A stretch of DNA of 19,540 nt. Origin: Bacillota bacterium. Its GTDB lineage: Bacteria > Bacillota > Clostridia > Oscillospirales > Acutalibacteraceae. The stretch lies in assembly GCA_023458755.1 (NCBI GenBank), contig JAEWYE010000091.1, positions 1 to 19,540 of the forward strand. Reading direction: 5' to 3'. This document shows positions 1 through 5,880 of this stretch, piece by piece. The position numbers were made by a program, and so were the translations under genes. Below the pieces are notes generated by a model, which ran no database searches, was not told the origin of the DNA, and saw only the letters and a program-made list of their open reading frames with translations. Numbering within the stretch: the first letter of the stretch is position 1; the number at the start of each line of letters is the position of its first letter.

Positions 1-2
1 CT

Positions 3-116
3 CAATTAAAAACCTATATTCATAAATACAATGCTTTTCCTATGCGCCCTCTCAAGTGGCAGTCTCCTAAACAGGTGCTTCATGATTTCTTTACTCTTGG
101 TGTAACATATCATTGA
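3..116 (+). CDS. C-terminal fragment of a probable IS transposase (5' end outside window)
   Basis: An open frame enters from the left edge and stops at TGA 114-116, leaving 37 codons. The peptide contains YNAFPMRPLKWQSPKQVL followed by a hydrophobic tail ending in GVTYH. A Y-N...R/P-L-x-W-x-S/T-P pattern close to the C-terminus is typical of DDE integrase-core transposases of the IS3/IS481 type, where it follows the last catalytic Glu. The catalytic residues themselves would lie outside the window. The stop codon overlaps a sequence (tgacaaacc, 114-122) that could belong to the element's terminal inverted repeat. Assignment to a specific IS family is an inference from a short tail, so it could also be a degenerate remnant. 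Confidence 0.5.
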   Translation, partial: QLKTYIHKYNAFPMRPLKWQSPKQVLHDFFTLGVTYH

Positions 117-180
117 CAAACCTACAATTAACGAGATTATTCGCTATATAACTGACTAATTATTTAAAAATGGTTTGTCA
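114..180. repeat. 9-bp inverted repeat flanking a short AT-rich spacer beside the IS tail
   Basis: tgacaaacc (114-122) recurs as its exact reverse complement ggtttgtca (172-180), with 49 AT-rich bases between. The left copy starts at the transposase stop codon and the right copy abuts the aminotransferase stop codon. This may mark the end of an insertion sequence or a small remnant of one. The spacing is too long for an ordinary terminator hairpin and no T-run follows. The region holds no gene. Confidence 0.35.
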
Positions 181-1461
181 TTACTTCGTTTCCAGAAGTT
201 TCTCAGTCGCGGCAAGCTGCACACAGATGCAGAACAATTTCATAGCCTGCTTTAGCTCGGAAACCGGAGGATAGGACGGGGCAATACGGATATTGGAATC
301 GTTCGGATCCTTGCCGTATGGATAGGTGGCACCGGCACCTGTTAAGACTACGCCAGCCTGCTTGCACAGGGCAACCACGCGCTTGGCACAGCCATTCAGC
401 ACATCAACACTTACAAAATAACCGCCGTTCGGTTCTGTCCAGTCTGCCACACCTTTGTCTGCAAGTTCTGTTTTGAGCATTTGCAGAACGGTATTGAATT
501 TGGGTTCGAGCAAAGCCCTATGTTTTTTCATTTGCGTCCTCACACCGTCGAGATCATGGAAGAAATAAATGTGACGGAGCTGGTTCAGCTTATCAGGGCC
601 GATTGTTTGGAATGAAAAGTGCTTACGGAATACAGCGATGGTTTCGTCCCCCGCGGCCATGGCGGCCACACCGGCACCCGGGAATGTAATTTTAGAAGTG
701 GATGCAAACATAACCGGCAATTCGGTATTCCCTGCCTTTTTGCACTCCTCGTATAAGTCTAAAAGCGTATCCGGCGTATCGGTTAAATCGTGAACACAGT
801 ACGCGTTATCCCAGAAAATGCGGAAATCTTTTGCAGCCGGCTTTAATGCCGCAAAACGGCGGACTGTTTCATCGGAATAAGTAATTCCCTGCGGATTGGA
901 ATACTTCGGTACACACCAAATACCCTTTACCTTTTCGTCAGTCGAAGCCAGTTTCTCTACAATATCCATATCCGGTCCGGTGGCAGTCATCGGCACCGGA
1001 ATCATTTCGATGCCAAAATATTCGGTAACCGCAAAGTGCCTGTCATATCCGGGGGAAGGACAAAGGAACTTAACACCGCCCTGTTTTCCCCACGGTTCAC
1101 ATCCGGCAAAGCCGTTTGTCATCGCACAGGAAATAGAATCAAACATCATATTCAGACTGGAATTGCCGCCGACAATTACGTTCGACGCATCAATGCCCAA
1201 CAATTCACCAAAAAGTCTGCGCATCTCCGGCAGGCCGTCCGCCATGCCGTAATTGCGGCAGTCGTCACCGGTGGAGGCAATCATATTTGCGGATGAATTC
1301 AATATGTCGAGCATATTCATGGATAAATCAAGCTGGTCGGTACCCGGCTTTCCGCGCGCCATATTTAATTTTAAGCCTTGCGCCTTAAATTCATCGTAGT
1401 GCTTTTGCAATTCCTCATTTGCTTTTATGAGTTCCTGCTTTGACATAGATTGATAGTTCAC
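181..1461 (-). CDS. Class I PLP-dependent aminotransferase (aspartate aminotransferase-like, PF12897 type)
   Basis: A 426-residue fold-type I aminotransferase that probably moves an amino group between an amino acid such as aspartate and a 2-oxoacid in the cytoplasm. The PLP Schiff-base lysine is K257 in STSKITFPGAG. Other family features are the N-terminal ARGKPGTDQLDLS segment, GGNSSLNMMFD (phosphate side), PKYSNPQG and FWDNAYCVHDL (the Asp that holds the pyridine nitrogen). These match the divergent aspartate aminotransferase group often called Asp_aminotransf/MocR-like, but there is no DNA-binding domain, so it is the enzyme and not a MocR regulator. I chose the GTG at 1461: AAGGGAG lies 8 bases upstream, whereas extension to the ATG at 1506 has no RBS and would cross it. 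It is monocistronic with its own promoter. Substrate preference cannot be read from the sequence. Confidence 0.88.
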   Translation of the reverse strand: MNYQSMSKQELIKANEELQKHYDEFKAQGLKLNMARGKPGTDQLDLSMNMLDILNSSANMIASTGDDCRNYGMADGLPEMRRLFGELLGIDASNVIVGGNSSLNMMFDSISCAMTNGFAGCEPWGKQGGVKFLCPSPGYDRHFAVTEYFGIEMIPVPMTATGPDMDIVEKLASTDEKVKGIWCVPKYSNPQGITYSDETVRRFAALKPAAKDFRIFWDNAYCVHDLTDTPDTLLDLYEECKKAGNTELPVMFASTSKITFPGAGVAAMAAGDETIAVFRKHFSFQTIGPDKLNQLRHIYFFHDLDGVRTQMKKHRALLEPKFNTVLQMLKTELADKGVADWTEPNGGYFVSVDVLNGCAKRVVALCKQAGVVLTGAGATYPYGKDPNDSNIRIAPSYPPVSELKQAMKLFCICVQLAATEKLLETK

Positions 1462-1511
1462 ATGAGCATCTCCCTTTATATAAATGCATAATAGACTGAA
1501 AAGCAATTACT

Positions 1512-1540
1512 ATTCTAATATATGCAATACAAAAATGCAA
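1512..1540 (-). promoter_or_regulatory. Sigma-A promoter of the aminotransferase gene
   Basis: On the minus strand, TTGCAT (1535-1540) and TAGAAT (1512-1517) are separated by 17 bases, about 50 bases before the GTG start. An 8-bp inverted repeat, aaaatgca (1532-1539) with tgcatttt (1558-1565), overlaps the -35 box and could be an operator; that part is speculative. Confidence 0.65.
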
Positions 1541-1783
1541 GTTAAAAATAGCATTCCTGCATTTTGTTCATAACTTTAACAATCCGGACGACTTTTCTGT
1601 TCATCCCGTCAATTGAATCGATTTTTTCGTTAAAAAAGAAAGCAGTTCCGCTACTGCAAAATCAGAGTTACGAGATAATTAAAAAATTTATGATTTTCTA
1701 ATTTAAGTACAAACTTCTCGCAAAGAAATGTTCAAAAATACCGGTTTATCCAGCAGACATTAAATATAAGAACCCAGACGCAA
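1541..1783. other. Intergenic stretch, no gene seen
   Basis: This is most of the 383-base gap between the aminotransferase start (1461) and the hemerythrin stop (1845). Apart from the promoter at 1512-1540 and the terminator at 1784-1823 I see only AT-rich sequence, with no ORF carrying a ribosome binding site. Confidence 0.6.
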
Positions 1784-1823
1784 AAATTGTCTGCAGACAG
1801 AAAAAGCTATCTGCAGACAATTT
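1784..1823 (-). terminator. Rho-independent terminator after the bacteriohemerythrin gene
   Basis: Perfect 14-bp arms aaattgtctgcaga (1784-1797) and tctgcagacaattt (1810-1823) flank a 12-base loop, 21 bases after the hemerythrin stop. Read on the minus strand, the hairpin runs directly into a T-run (ACAATTTTTG). Confidence 0.8.
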
Positions 1824-1844
1824 CAATTGAATGAATAAACGATT

Positions 1845-2237
1845 TTACTTTATGTAATTTGCAAGTTCCGTATCAACCATTTGGATATGTTTTAACAGCC
1901 AGTCCATTAAAAAATAATTGGTTTTGGAAACCGTTGCGATGGAAGCACCGTTATCCTTCAAATCCTTTTTCAAGTCGGCAATTTGCTTTTTGAAGTATTC
2001 ATGCATTGCTTTATGCTCCGCGCATTTCGGATATCCGCTGCTGCGCTGCAGCTTCTCTTCATCGGAAAAATGCTTAATGGTATAGGACTCCAGGAACTCC
2101 AAGGTCTGCATGATTTCTTCCTTGCCTTTGCCCTTAGCACATGCTGCAAACAGATTGTCAATCCGATCACATAATTCTTTGTGCTCGCTGTCAATAAGAT
2201 TTACACCGATTTTCAAGCTTTCTTTCCACATTGCCAT
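1845..2237 (-). CDS. Bacteriohemerythrin (non-haem di-iron O2-binding protein)
   Basis: A 130-residue single-domain hemerythrin, the usual length for stand-alone bacterial forms. It is a four-helix bundle that binds O2 at a carboxylate-bridged di-iron centre. All seven ligands are visible: H19 (SEHKEL), H56 and E60 (HFSDEE), H75 and H79 (HKAMH), H117 and D122 (HIQMVD). There is no extra sensor or output domain, so the role is O2 binding, storage or scavenging, plausibly oxygen protection in an anaerobe. I start at the ATG at 2237, where AAAGGA sits about 10 bases upstream; the in-frame GTG at 2246 lies too close to that site. It begins 40 bases after the asnS stop with no terminator or clear promoter between, so it is probably co-transcribed with asnS. 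It ends at a strong terminator. Confidence 0.9.
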   Translation of the reverse strand: MAMWKESLKIGVNLIDSEHKELCDRIDNLFAACAKGKGKEEIMQTLEFLESYTIKHFSDEEKLQRSSGYPKCAEHKAMHEYFKKQIADLKKDLKDNGASIATVSKTNYFLMDWLLKHIQMVDTELANYIK

Positions 2238-2277
2238 AATAGCCACATCCTTTTCTCTTTATATATATGAATAGATT

Positions 2278-3672
2278 TTAAAACTCTGCGGTTCCTGTCG
2301 TACGCGGAAACGGAAGAACATCGCGGATATTCGCGATACCGGTCAAATACATGACAAGGCGTTCAAAGCCAAGACCGAATCCGGCGTGCTTGGTGCCGCC
2401 GTAACGGCGTAAATCCAAATACCACCAGTAGTTTTCTTCGTTCAAGTTAAAGTCCGCCATGCGCTGTTTTAAAATATCCATGCGTTCTTCGCGCTGACTG
2501 CCGCCGATAATTTCACCGATGCCCGGCACAAGGAGATCAACCGCGGCAACGGTTTTGCCATCGTCGTTTAAGCGCATATAAAAAGCCTTGATTTCCTTTG
2601 GGTAATCCGTTACGAAAACAGGCTTGCCGAAGACTTGCTCGGTCAGATATTTTTCATGCTCTGTTTGCAGGTCGGTGCCCCACTCTACCTTATATTCAAA
2701 ATTGCCGTTGTTCTTCATAAGGAGCTCGACCGCTTCCGTATAGGAAACACAGCCGAAATCGGAGTTCACCACATGGTTCAGGCGCTCAATTAAACCGGTA
2801 TCCACAAATTTATTGAAAAACTCAATGTCCGCCGGACAGGTATCTAGGACATATTGAATGACATATTTGATCATATCGCGCGCAAGATTCATATCATCCT
2901 GCAAATCGGCAAACGCGATTTCCGGTTCAATCATCCAGAATTCCGCGGCATGACGCTGGGTATAGGACTTTTCCGCGCGGAAGGTCGGCCCGAAAGTATA
3001 AACCTTGCCGAAGGCCATCGCCATACATTCGGCTTCCAGTTGACCGGAAACCGTCAGAGATGTGTGCTTTTGGAAAAAGTCCTGCGTATAGTCAACCGTA
3101 CCGTCCTCATTGCGCGGCGGGTTTTCCATATCCAGTGTGGTTACATGGAACATTTCACCCGCGCCTTCGCAGTCACTGCCCGTAATAAGAGGCGTGTGGG
3201 CATAGATAAAGCCGCGCTCCTGAAAGAATTTATGAATGGCATAGGCCGCCGCGGAACGCACTCGGTATGCCGCGCTGAATGTATTGGTACGCGGGCGAAG
3301 ATGCGCGATGGTACGCAGATATTCCAATGAATGGCGCTTTTTTTGCAGCGGGTACTCCGGCGTAGAGATCCCCTCTACTTCAATTTCCGCCGCGTGGATT
3401 TCAAACGGCTGCTTTGCTTCCGGCGTTAACAGCAATTCGCCGGTCACCACCATAGCCGCGCCGACATTTTGCTTTGCAATTTCTTTATAGTTTTCGAGTT
3501 TGTCCGCCTCAAACACAATTTGAACGCCTTTAAAGCAGCTTCCATCGTTTAATTCGATGAAGCCAAGTGCTTTGGAATCACGTATCGTGCGTACCCAGCC
3601 GCAAACCGTTACCTGTTTGCCGCCAAGAGTCTCGCTGTTTTGATATAACTCGGTAATCTCTGTTCTTTCCAA
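2278..3672 (-). CDS. asnS: Asparagine--tRNA ligase
   Basis: A 464-residue class IIb aminoacyl-tRNA synthetase that charges tRNA-Asn with asparagine in the cytoplasm. An N-terminal OB-fold anticodon-binding domain (about residues 15-105, beginning VTVCGWVRTIRDSKALGFIE) precedes the catalytic core. Class II motif 2 is seen in FRAEKSYTQRHAAEFWMIEPE-type sequence split around residues 230-250, and motif 3 in GFGLGFERLVMYLTG near the C-terminus. The AsnRS identity rests on overall length and the ending LPFPRTTGTAEF. The start is TTG at 3672, with AGGAGG and a 6-base spacer. No T-box is visible upstream (no AGGGTGGNACCGCG-type sequence), unlike many Firmicute synthetase genes. A good promoter lies at 3726-3754, and a bacteriohemerythrin gene follows 40 bases downstream. 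Confidence 0.96.
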   Translation of the reverse strand: MERTEITELYQNSETLGGKQVTVCGWVRTIRDSKALGFIELNDGSCFKGVQIVFEADKLENYKEIAKQNVGAAMVVTGELLLTPEAKQPFEIHAAEIEVEGISTPEYPLQKKRHSLEYLRTIAHLRPRTNTFSAAYRVRSAAAYAIHKFFQERGFIYAHTPLITGSDCEGAGEMFHVTTLDMENPPRNEDGTVDYTQDFFQKHTSLTVSGQLEAECMAMAFGKVYTFGPTFRAEKSYTQRHAAEFWMIEPEIAFADLQDDMNLARDMIKYVIQYVLDTCPADIEFFNKFVDTGLIERLNHVVNSDFGCVSYTEAVELLMKNNGNFEYKVEWGTDLQTEHEKYLTEQVFGKPVFVTDYPKEIKAFYMRLNDDGKTVAAVDLLVPGIGEIIGGSQREERMDILKQRMADFNLNEENYWWYLDLRRYGGTKHAGFGLGFERLVMYLTGIANIRDVLPFPRTTGTAEF

Positions 3673-3725
3673 AAGAATCCTCCTAACGAGCTACTAAAAT
3701 AATAATAGTTACTGTTATTGTTTAT

Positions 3726-3754
3726 ATAGTAGCACTCTTTATTGAATTTGTAAA
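3726..3754 (-). promoter_or_regulatory. Sigma-A promoter of asnS
   Basis: On the minus strand, TTTACA (3749-3754) and TACTAT (3726-3731) are spaced by 17 bases, about 55 bases before the TTG start. The leader that follows is short and shows no T-box or terminator hairpin. Confidence 0.72.
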
Positions 3755-3900
3755 CCTATATTTAAAAAATAAATCAAAAAGTTAATTTTTGTCGGATTTA
3801 CTTTCTAAAAACAGGATACCAGTATTATATCACCTCTTCACAAAAATCAAACAGGAAAATCTTCATTTTGTCAGAATTTAAACTATTTTTGATTTAGGGC

Positions 3901-3929
3901 TTGATTTTTGCAAAAAGTTTCGTTATAAT
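3901..3929 (+). promoter_or_regulatory. Sigma-A promoter of tRNA-Ser
   Basis: TTGATT (3901-3906) and TATAAT (3924-3929) have a 17-base spacer, about 42 bases before the mature tRNA 5' end. It faces away from the asnS promoter, so the two units are divergent. Confidence 0.75.
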
Positions 3930-3971
3930 AGCATAGTTCCTTTTAGAGAGGGATATTAAAATTGCCATTAT

Positions 3972-4057
3972 GGAGAGGTATTCTAATGGTAAGGAGCCAC
4001 ATTGGAAATGTGGTGTGCCGCAAGGCATTGAGCGTTCGAGTCGCTTCCTCTCCGCCA
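3972..4057 (+). tRNA. tRNA-Ser (anticodon GGA), CCA encoded
   Basis: An 86-base type II tRNA. The acceptor arm GGAGAGG pairs with CCTCTCC, followed by discriminator G and genomic CCA (4055-4057). The anticodon arm is CCACA-TTGGAAA-TGTGG, giving anticodon GGA, which reads UCC and UCU. A long variable arm (GTGCCGCAAGGCAT region) identifies the serine class. The T arm is GAGCG-TTCGAGT-CGCTT, with one G-T pair. The D arm is small (TTC-TAATGGTAA-GGA) and shorter than in the common bacterial tRNA-Ser. It has its own promoter and terminator. Confidence 0.92.
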
Positions 4058-4060
4058 AAA

Positions 4061-4093
4061 AATAGCATCCGCTTTTGCGGGTGCTATTTTTTT
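4061..4093 (+). terminator. Terminator of tRNA-Ser
   Basis: aatagcatccgc (4061-4072) pairs over a TTTT loop with gcgggtgctatt (4077-4088), with one T-G pair, and is followed by five more T. It starts three bases after the CCA end. Confidence 0.88.
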
Positions 4094-4165
4094 GCCCGGA
4101 GGAGTTCGACGAGAACGCCGGCGCAAGTTTGGAGAAACGCATAAATTCTTTCATAACTGAAAAAA

Positions 4166-4226
4166 ATGGAGGAACTCGCGGAACGCGAGACGGTATTGCA
4201 CTACCCGAGTCGCTTCCTCTCCGCCA
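4166..4226 (+). pseudogene. Orphan tRNA-Ser 3' end (partial duplicate of tRNA-Ser)
   Basis: Bases 4206-4226 repeat 4037-4057 exactly (21 bases: the 3' T-arm, acceptor strand, discriminator G and CCA). The sequence upstream (4167-4205) is not a serine tRNA 5' half. It has a hairpin ctcgcg-gaa-cgcgag and a second small stem ggta/tacc, but no GGAGAGG acceptor 5' strand (ggaggaa instead) and no proper anticodon loop with U33. No promoter is seen between the first terminator and here. The best reading is a truncated, partly replaced copy left by duplication or recombination. It could instead be a small RNA with a tRNA-like 3' end. Confidence 0.6.
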
Positions 4227-4230
4227 TAAA

Positions 4231-4266
4231 AAATAAGCATCCGCTTTTGCGGATGCTTATTTTTTT
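4231..4266 (+). terminator. Second copy of the tRNA-Ser terminator (bidirectional)
   Basis: aaataagcatccgc (4231-4244) pairs over TTTT with gcggatgcttattt (4249-4262), a perfect 14-bp stem followed by more T. It differs from the hairpin at 4061-4088 by an extra A-T pair and one repaired wobble. The opposite strand also ends in a T-rich run (TTATTTTTTATGG), so it may stop transcription from both sides. Confidence 0.82.
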
Positions 4267-4343
4267 GCCCAGATGTGTCAAACGAGAACTCCAACGCGAA
4301 GTTAAAGCCGCTTCCACAAAACGGTACAGTCTTTTTCTTATGC

Positions 4344-4371
4344 ACGTTAAATAAATTGCGGACATAAAATA
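4344..4371 (+). promoter_or_regulatory. Candidate sigma-K-type (sporulation) promoter of the Met/Gln-rich gene
   Basis: AC at 4344-4345, 17 bases, then CATAAAATA (4363-4371), which fits the Bacillus sigma-K pattern AC-N17-CATANNNTA. The predicted transcript start is near 4378, about 33 bases before the ATG at 4411. A 7-bp inverted repeat ggacata (4360-4366)/tatgtcc (4379-4385) overlaps. No convincing vegetative promoter is seen nearby. Such patterns also arise by chance in AT-rich DNA. Confidence 0.42.
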
Positions 4372-4410
4372 GAGTATGTATGTCCAACAATTGAAAAGGA
4401 GGCTTAATAT

Positions 4411-4674
4411 ATGGCAATGAACATGGATCAAATGCAAATGATGATGGCCCGCATGCATCAGCAAAATTTTTCAAATGATATGCAGTTGGCTCGCCACTTT
4501 CAGGACATTAGCAATTTATACTCTGTAATGGCGCAGAGCGAATATCAAATGTATCAAATGCACACAGGACAAACACAGAATATGCAGGGTATGCCAAGTA
4601 CACAAGGAATGCAAAACACACAAGGTTTGCAGGGGATGCAAGGTATGCAGGGTATTCAAGGCATGCAGCGATAA
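4411..4674 (+). CDS. Small Met/Gln-rich low-complexity protein, possible spore coat component
   Basis: An 87-residue protein I do not recognise as a named family. About one residue in five is Met (18 of 87), and Gln is similarly frequent. The N-terminal half (MAMNMDQMQMMMARMHQQNF and on to about residue 52) is probably helical and amphipathic. The C-terminal third is a loose tandem repeat of Q-G-M/L/I. There is no Cys, signal peptide or membrane segment. AAGGAGG with an 8-base spacer precedes the ATG, so the gene is evidently meant to be translated strongly. The sigma-K-like promoter upstream and the small repetitive make-up suggest an assembled spore coat or exosporium protein; Met-rich metal (copper) binding is another option. 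Both are inferences. Confidence 0.7.
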   Translation: MAMNMDQMQMMMARMHQQNFSNDMQLARHFQDISNLYSVMAQSEYQMYQMHTGQTQNMQGMPSTQGMQNTQGLQGMQGMQGIQGMQR

Positions 4675-4691
4675 ATAAACATGCTTTTTTG

Positions 4692-4722
4692 GCTCCTGCT
4701 TTACGGCAGGAGCTCATATTTT
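4692..4722 (+). terminator. Probable terminator after the Met/Gln-rich gene
   Basis: gctcctgc (4692-4699) and gcaggagc (4706-4713) form an 8-bp stem with a 6-base loop, followed by a weak T-rich run (tcatatttt). It lies 17 bases after the stop codon. Confidence 0.55.
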
Positions 4723-4844
4723 AATTAGGCCGCTCTACTAAAAACGACTTTTGGATTCTTTGTTTTAATCTGCATATACGACTTCAAAATTGCACTGCTA
4801 ATTCATAAATTGCCTTCATACAATTTATTGAAAGAGGTGTTATT

Positions 4845-5396
4845 GTGGGAAATCGATTTGCTTGCTGGGAAATGATTGGCTTTATCTTTGTAGTTGTTTT
4901 GGGTTCTTTATTCCATTTTGTTTATCATTGGTCGGGAAATAACAAGTTTGTAGGACTTTTTGCACCTGTAAATGAAAGCACTTGGGAGCACCTAAAATTG
5001 CTCATTATGCCAATGGTGCTATTTAGTATTGTTGAATATTTTGTGATTGGTAAAGATTATCCTAACTTTATTCCCGCAAAAGCATTGGGAATACTTCTAG
5101 GGATAATAGCCATTGTCGTCATCTTTTATACCTATACCGGCATATTGGGAAAGCATTATCTTTGGGCTGACATATTAACATTTATTTTAGGTGTGGCAGT
5201 TGCTTATACTTACAGTTGGAAAATAACCAACAAACAGCCAATTGCCACAAACGCTCAAATTATAGGAATCCTACTTGTTTTTGTTCTCATTCTTAACTTC
5301 GCAGTATTTTCCTTCTGCCCGCCGCACATTCCCATATTTTTAGATCCCGTTACAAAAAGTTATGGTGCGCCGAATTCCTCAATTACCCATCAATAA
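4845..5396 (+). CDS. DUF6512 family integral membrane protein
   Basis: A 183-residue membrane protein of unknown function that resembles the DUF6512 family common in clostridia. The signature near the N-terminus is WEMIGFIFVVVLGSLFHF followed by W-S-G-N and PVNESTWEHLKLL. About five hydrophobic segments are visible: residues 8-29, 53-70, 78-102, 105-125 and 139-157. A short tail with CPPHIPIFLDP follows the last one, probably at the membrane face. The start is GTG at 4845 with AAGAGGTG just upstream. There is no partner gene that gives a function, and the gene is flanked by unrelated small genes. I cannot assign a substrate or activity. Confidence 0.82.
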   Translation: MGNRFACWEMIGFIFVVVLGSLFHFVYHWSGNNKFVGLFAPVNESTWEHLKLLIMPMVLFSIVEYFVIGKDYPNFIPAKALGILLGIIAIVVIFYTYTGILGKHYLWADILTFILGVAVAYTYSWKITNKQPIATNAQIIGILLVFVLILNFAVFSFCPPHIPIFLDPVTKSYGAPNSSITHQ

Positions 5397-5454
5397 TTTC
5401 AGCAGTATATGTGTTAACGGATACTCAATATAGCACCAAGCCTGATCTGTTGTC

Positions 5455-5482
5455 ACTGTCAACATCAAAATAACATATTATA
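5455..5482 (+). promoter_or_regulatory. Second AC-N17-CATANNNTA match (candidate sigma-K-type promoter)
   Basis: AC at 5455-5456, 17 bases, then CATATTATA (5474-5482), the same spacing as the element at 4344-4371. The predicted start (about 5488-5490) would leave a leader of only about 10 bases before the ATG at 5498 and would cut into the RBS region. That weakens the call. Confidence 0.3.
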
Positions 5483-5497
5483 AAAGCGGTGATAGAA

Positions 5498-5755
5498 ATG
5501 GACGACTTGGATTCGCTTAGCCCAAGCGAGCTGATTATGCTTGGAGCTTTTGCTTTGACTATGGCTGAACAGGCAGAACAAAAGACACCTGCCGAGCGCA
5601 CTGAAAATACATGTAACGAAGCCGCCGCAGCGGAAATAGAAGCCTTAAAAAATCAAATTAAGTGTCTGGAAGAACGATGTGAAAAACTGGAAATCAGCTG
5701 CAGTGCAAATAGTGCCTGTAATTGCCGCAATTCCTGCAATTCATGCCGCCGGTAA
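5498..5755 (+). CDS. Small Cys-rich coiled-coil protein, function unknown
   Basis: An 85-residue protein not assigned to a family. It has an acidic N-terminal helix (MDDLDSLSPSELIMLGAFALTM without its later part is enough to show it), an Ala/Glu linker, then a heptad-like coiled coil at about residues 46-68 (AEIEALKNQIKCLEERCEKL). It ends in a Cys/Asn/Ser tail with repeated N-S-C and a final CRR. Eight of 85 residues are Cys, six of them after residue 60, which would suit disulfide cross-linking or metal binding. I prefer the ATG at 5498 (GGTGAT six bases upstream) to the in-frame GTG at 5489. The make-up and the sigma-K-like promoter fit a spore coat type protein, but this is an inference. 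Confidence 0.6.
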   Translation: MDDLDSLSPSELIMLGAFALTMAEQAEQKTPAERTENTCNEAAAAEIEALKNQIKCLEERCEKLEISCSANSACNCRNSCNSCRR

Positions 5756-5770
5756 AGCCGACGGCTTTTT
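5745..5770 (+). terminator. Terminator overlapping the stop codon of the Cys-rich gene
   Basis: A compact hairpin aaagcc (5754-5759)/ggcttt (5763-5768) is followed by T to 5770. An alternative outer pairing gccg (5745-5748)/cggc (5762-5765) is also possible. Confidence 0.5.
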
Positions 5771-5779
5771 ATTGTTTGT

Positions 5780-5808
5780 TTGACTTTTCCACGGACTTTT
5801 TCTATAAT
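5780..5808 (+). promoter_or_regulatory. Sigma-A promoter of the HxlR-family gene
   Basis: TTGACT (5780-5785) and TATAAT (5803-5808) are spaced by 17 bases. The transcript would start near 5815. Confidence 0.78.
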
Positions 5809-5831
5809 AAATCTGGAAGCCATAAGAAATT

Positions 5832-5867
5832 TAGTATCAATTTGTAATATAGTATCCGTTTGATACG
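5832..5867 (+). promoter_or_regulatory. Candidate HxlR operator (inverted gtatcaa/ttgatac plus a third half-site)
   Basis: gtatcaa (5834-5840) is inverted as ttgatac (5860-5866). A third copy of the core, tagtatc, stands at 5850-5856, exactly 18 bases after the first tagtatc (5832-5838). The array lies in the 5' leader just upstream of the RBS, where a bound dimer would block transcription. Autoregulation is an inference. Confidence 0.45.
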
Positions 5868-5880
5868 AGGAGAAATGGAA

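Larger units (their letters stand above)
4037..4305 (+). repeat. Imperfect direct duplication of tRNA-Ser 3' end, terminator and downstream sequence
   Basis: Two units about 169-170 bases apart: 4037-4130 and 4206-4305. Each carries the tRNA 3' end with CCA, then the terminator, then ttgccc and a diverged stretch around cgagaac and gcgaagtt/gcgcaagtt. Identity falls with distance from the CCA, as expected for an old duplication. The gene-free interval 4058-4410 is otherwise accounted for by the promoter at 4344-4371. Confidence 0.6.

Noticed and set aside
3673..3900. A T-box riboswitch upstream of asnS
   Set aside because: No AGGGTGGNACCGCG-type antiterminator sequence or leader terminator is present, and the leader from the likely promoter is only about 50 bases.
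3894..4474. Minus-strand reading frames of 86 and 107 codons over the tRNA region
   Set aside because: They run antisense through the tRNA, its duplicate and both terminators, with no RBS. Their similarity to each other simply reflects the DNA duplication.
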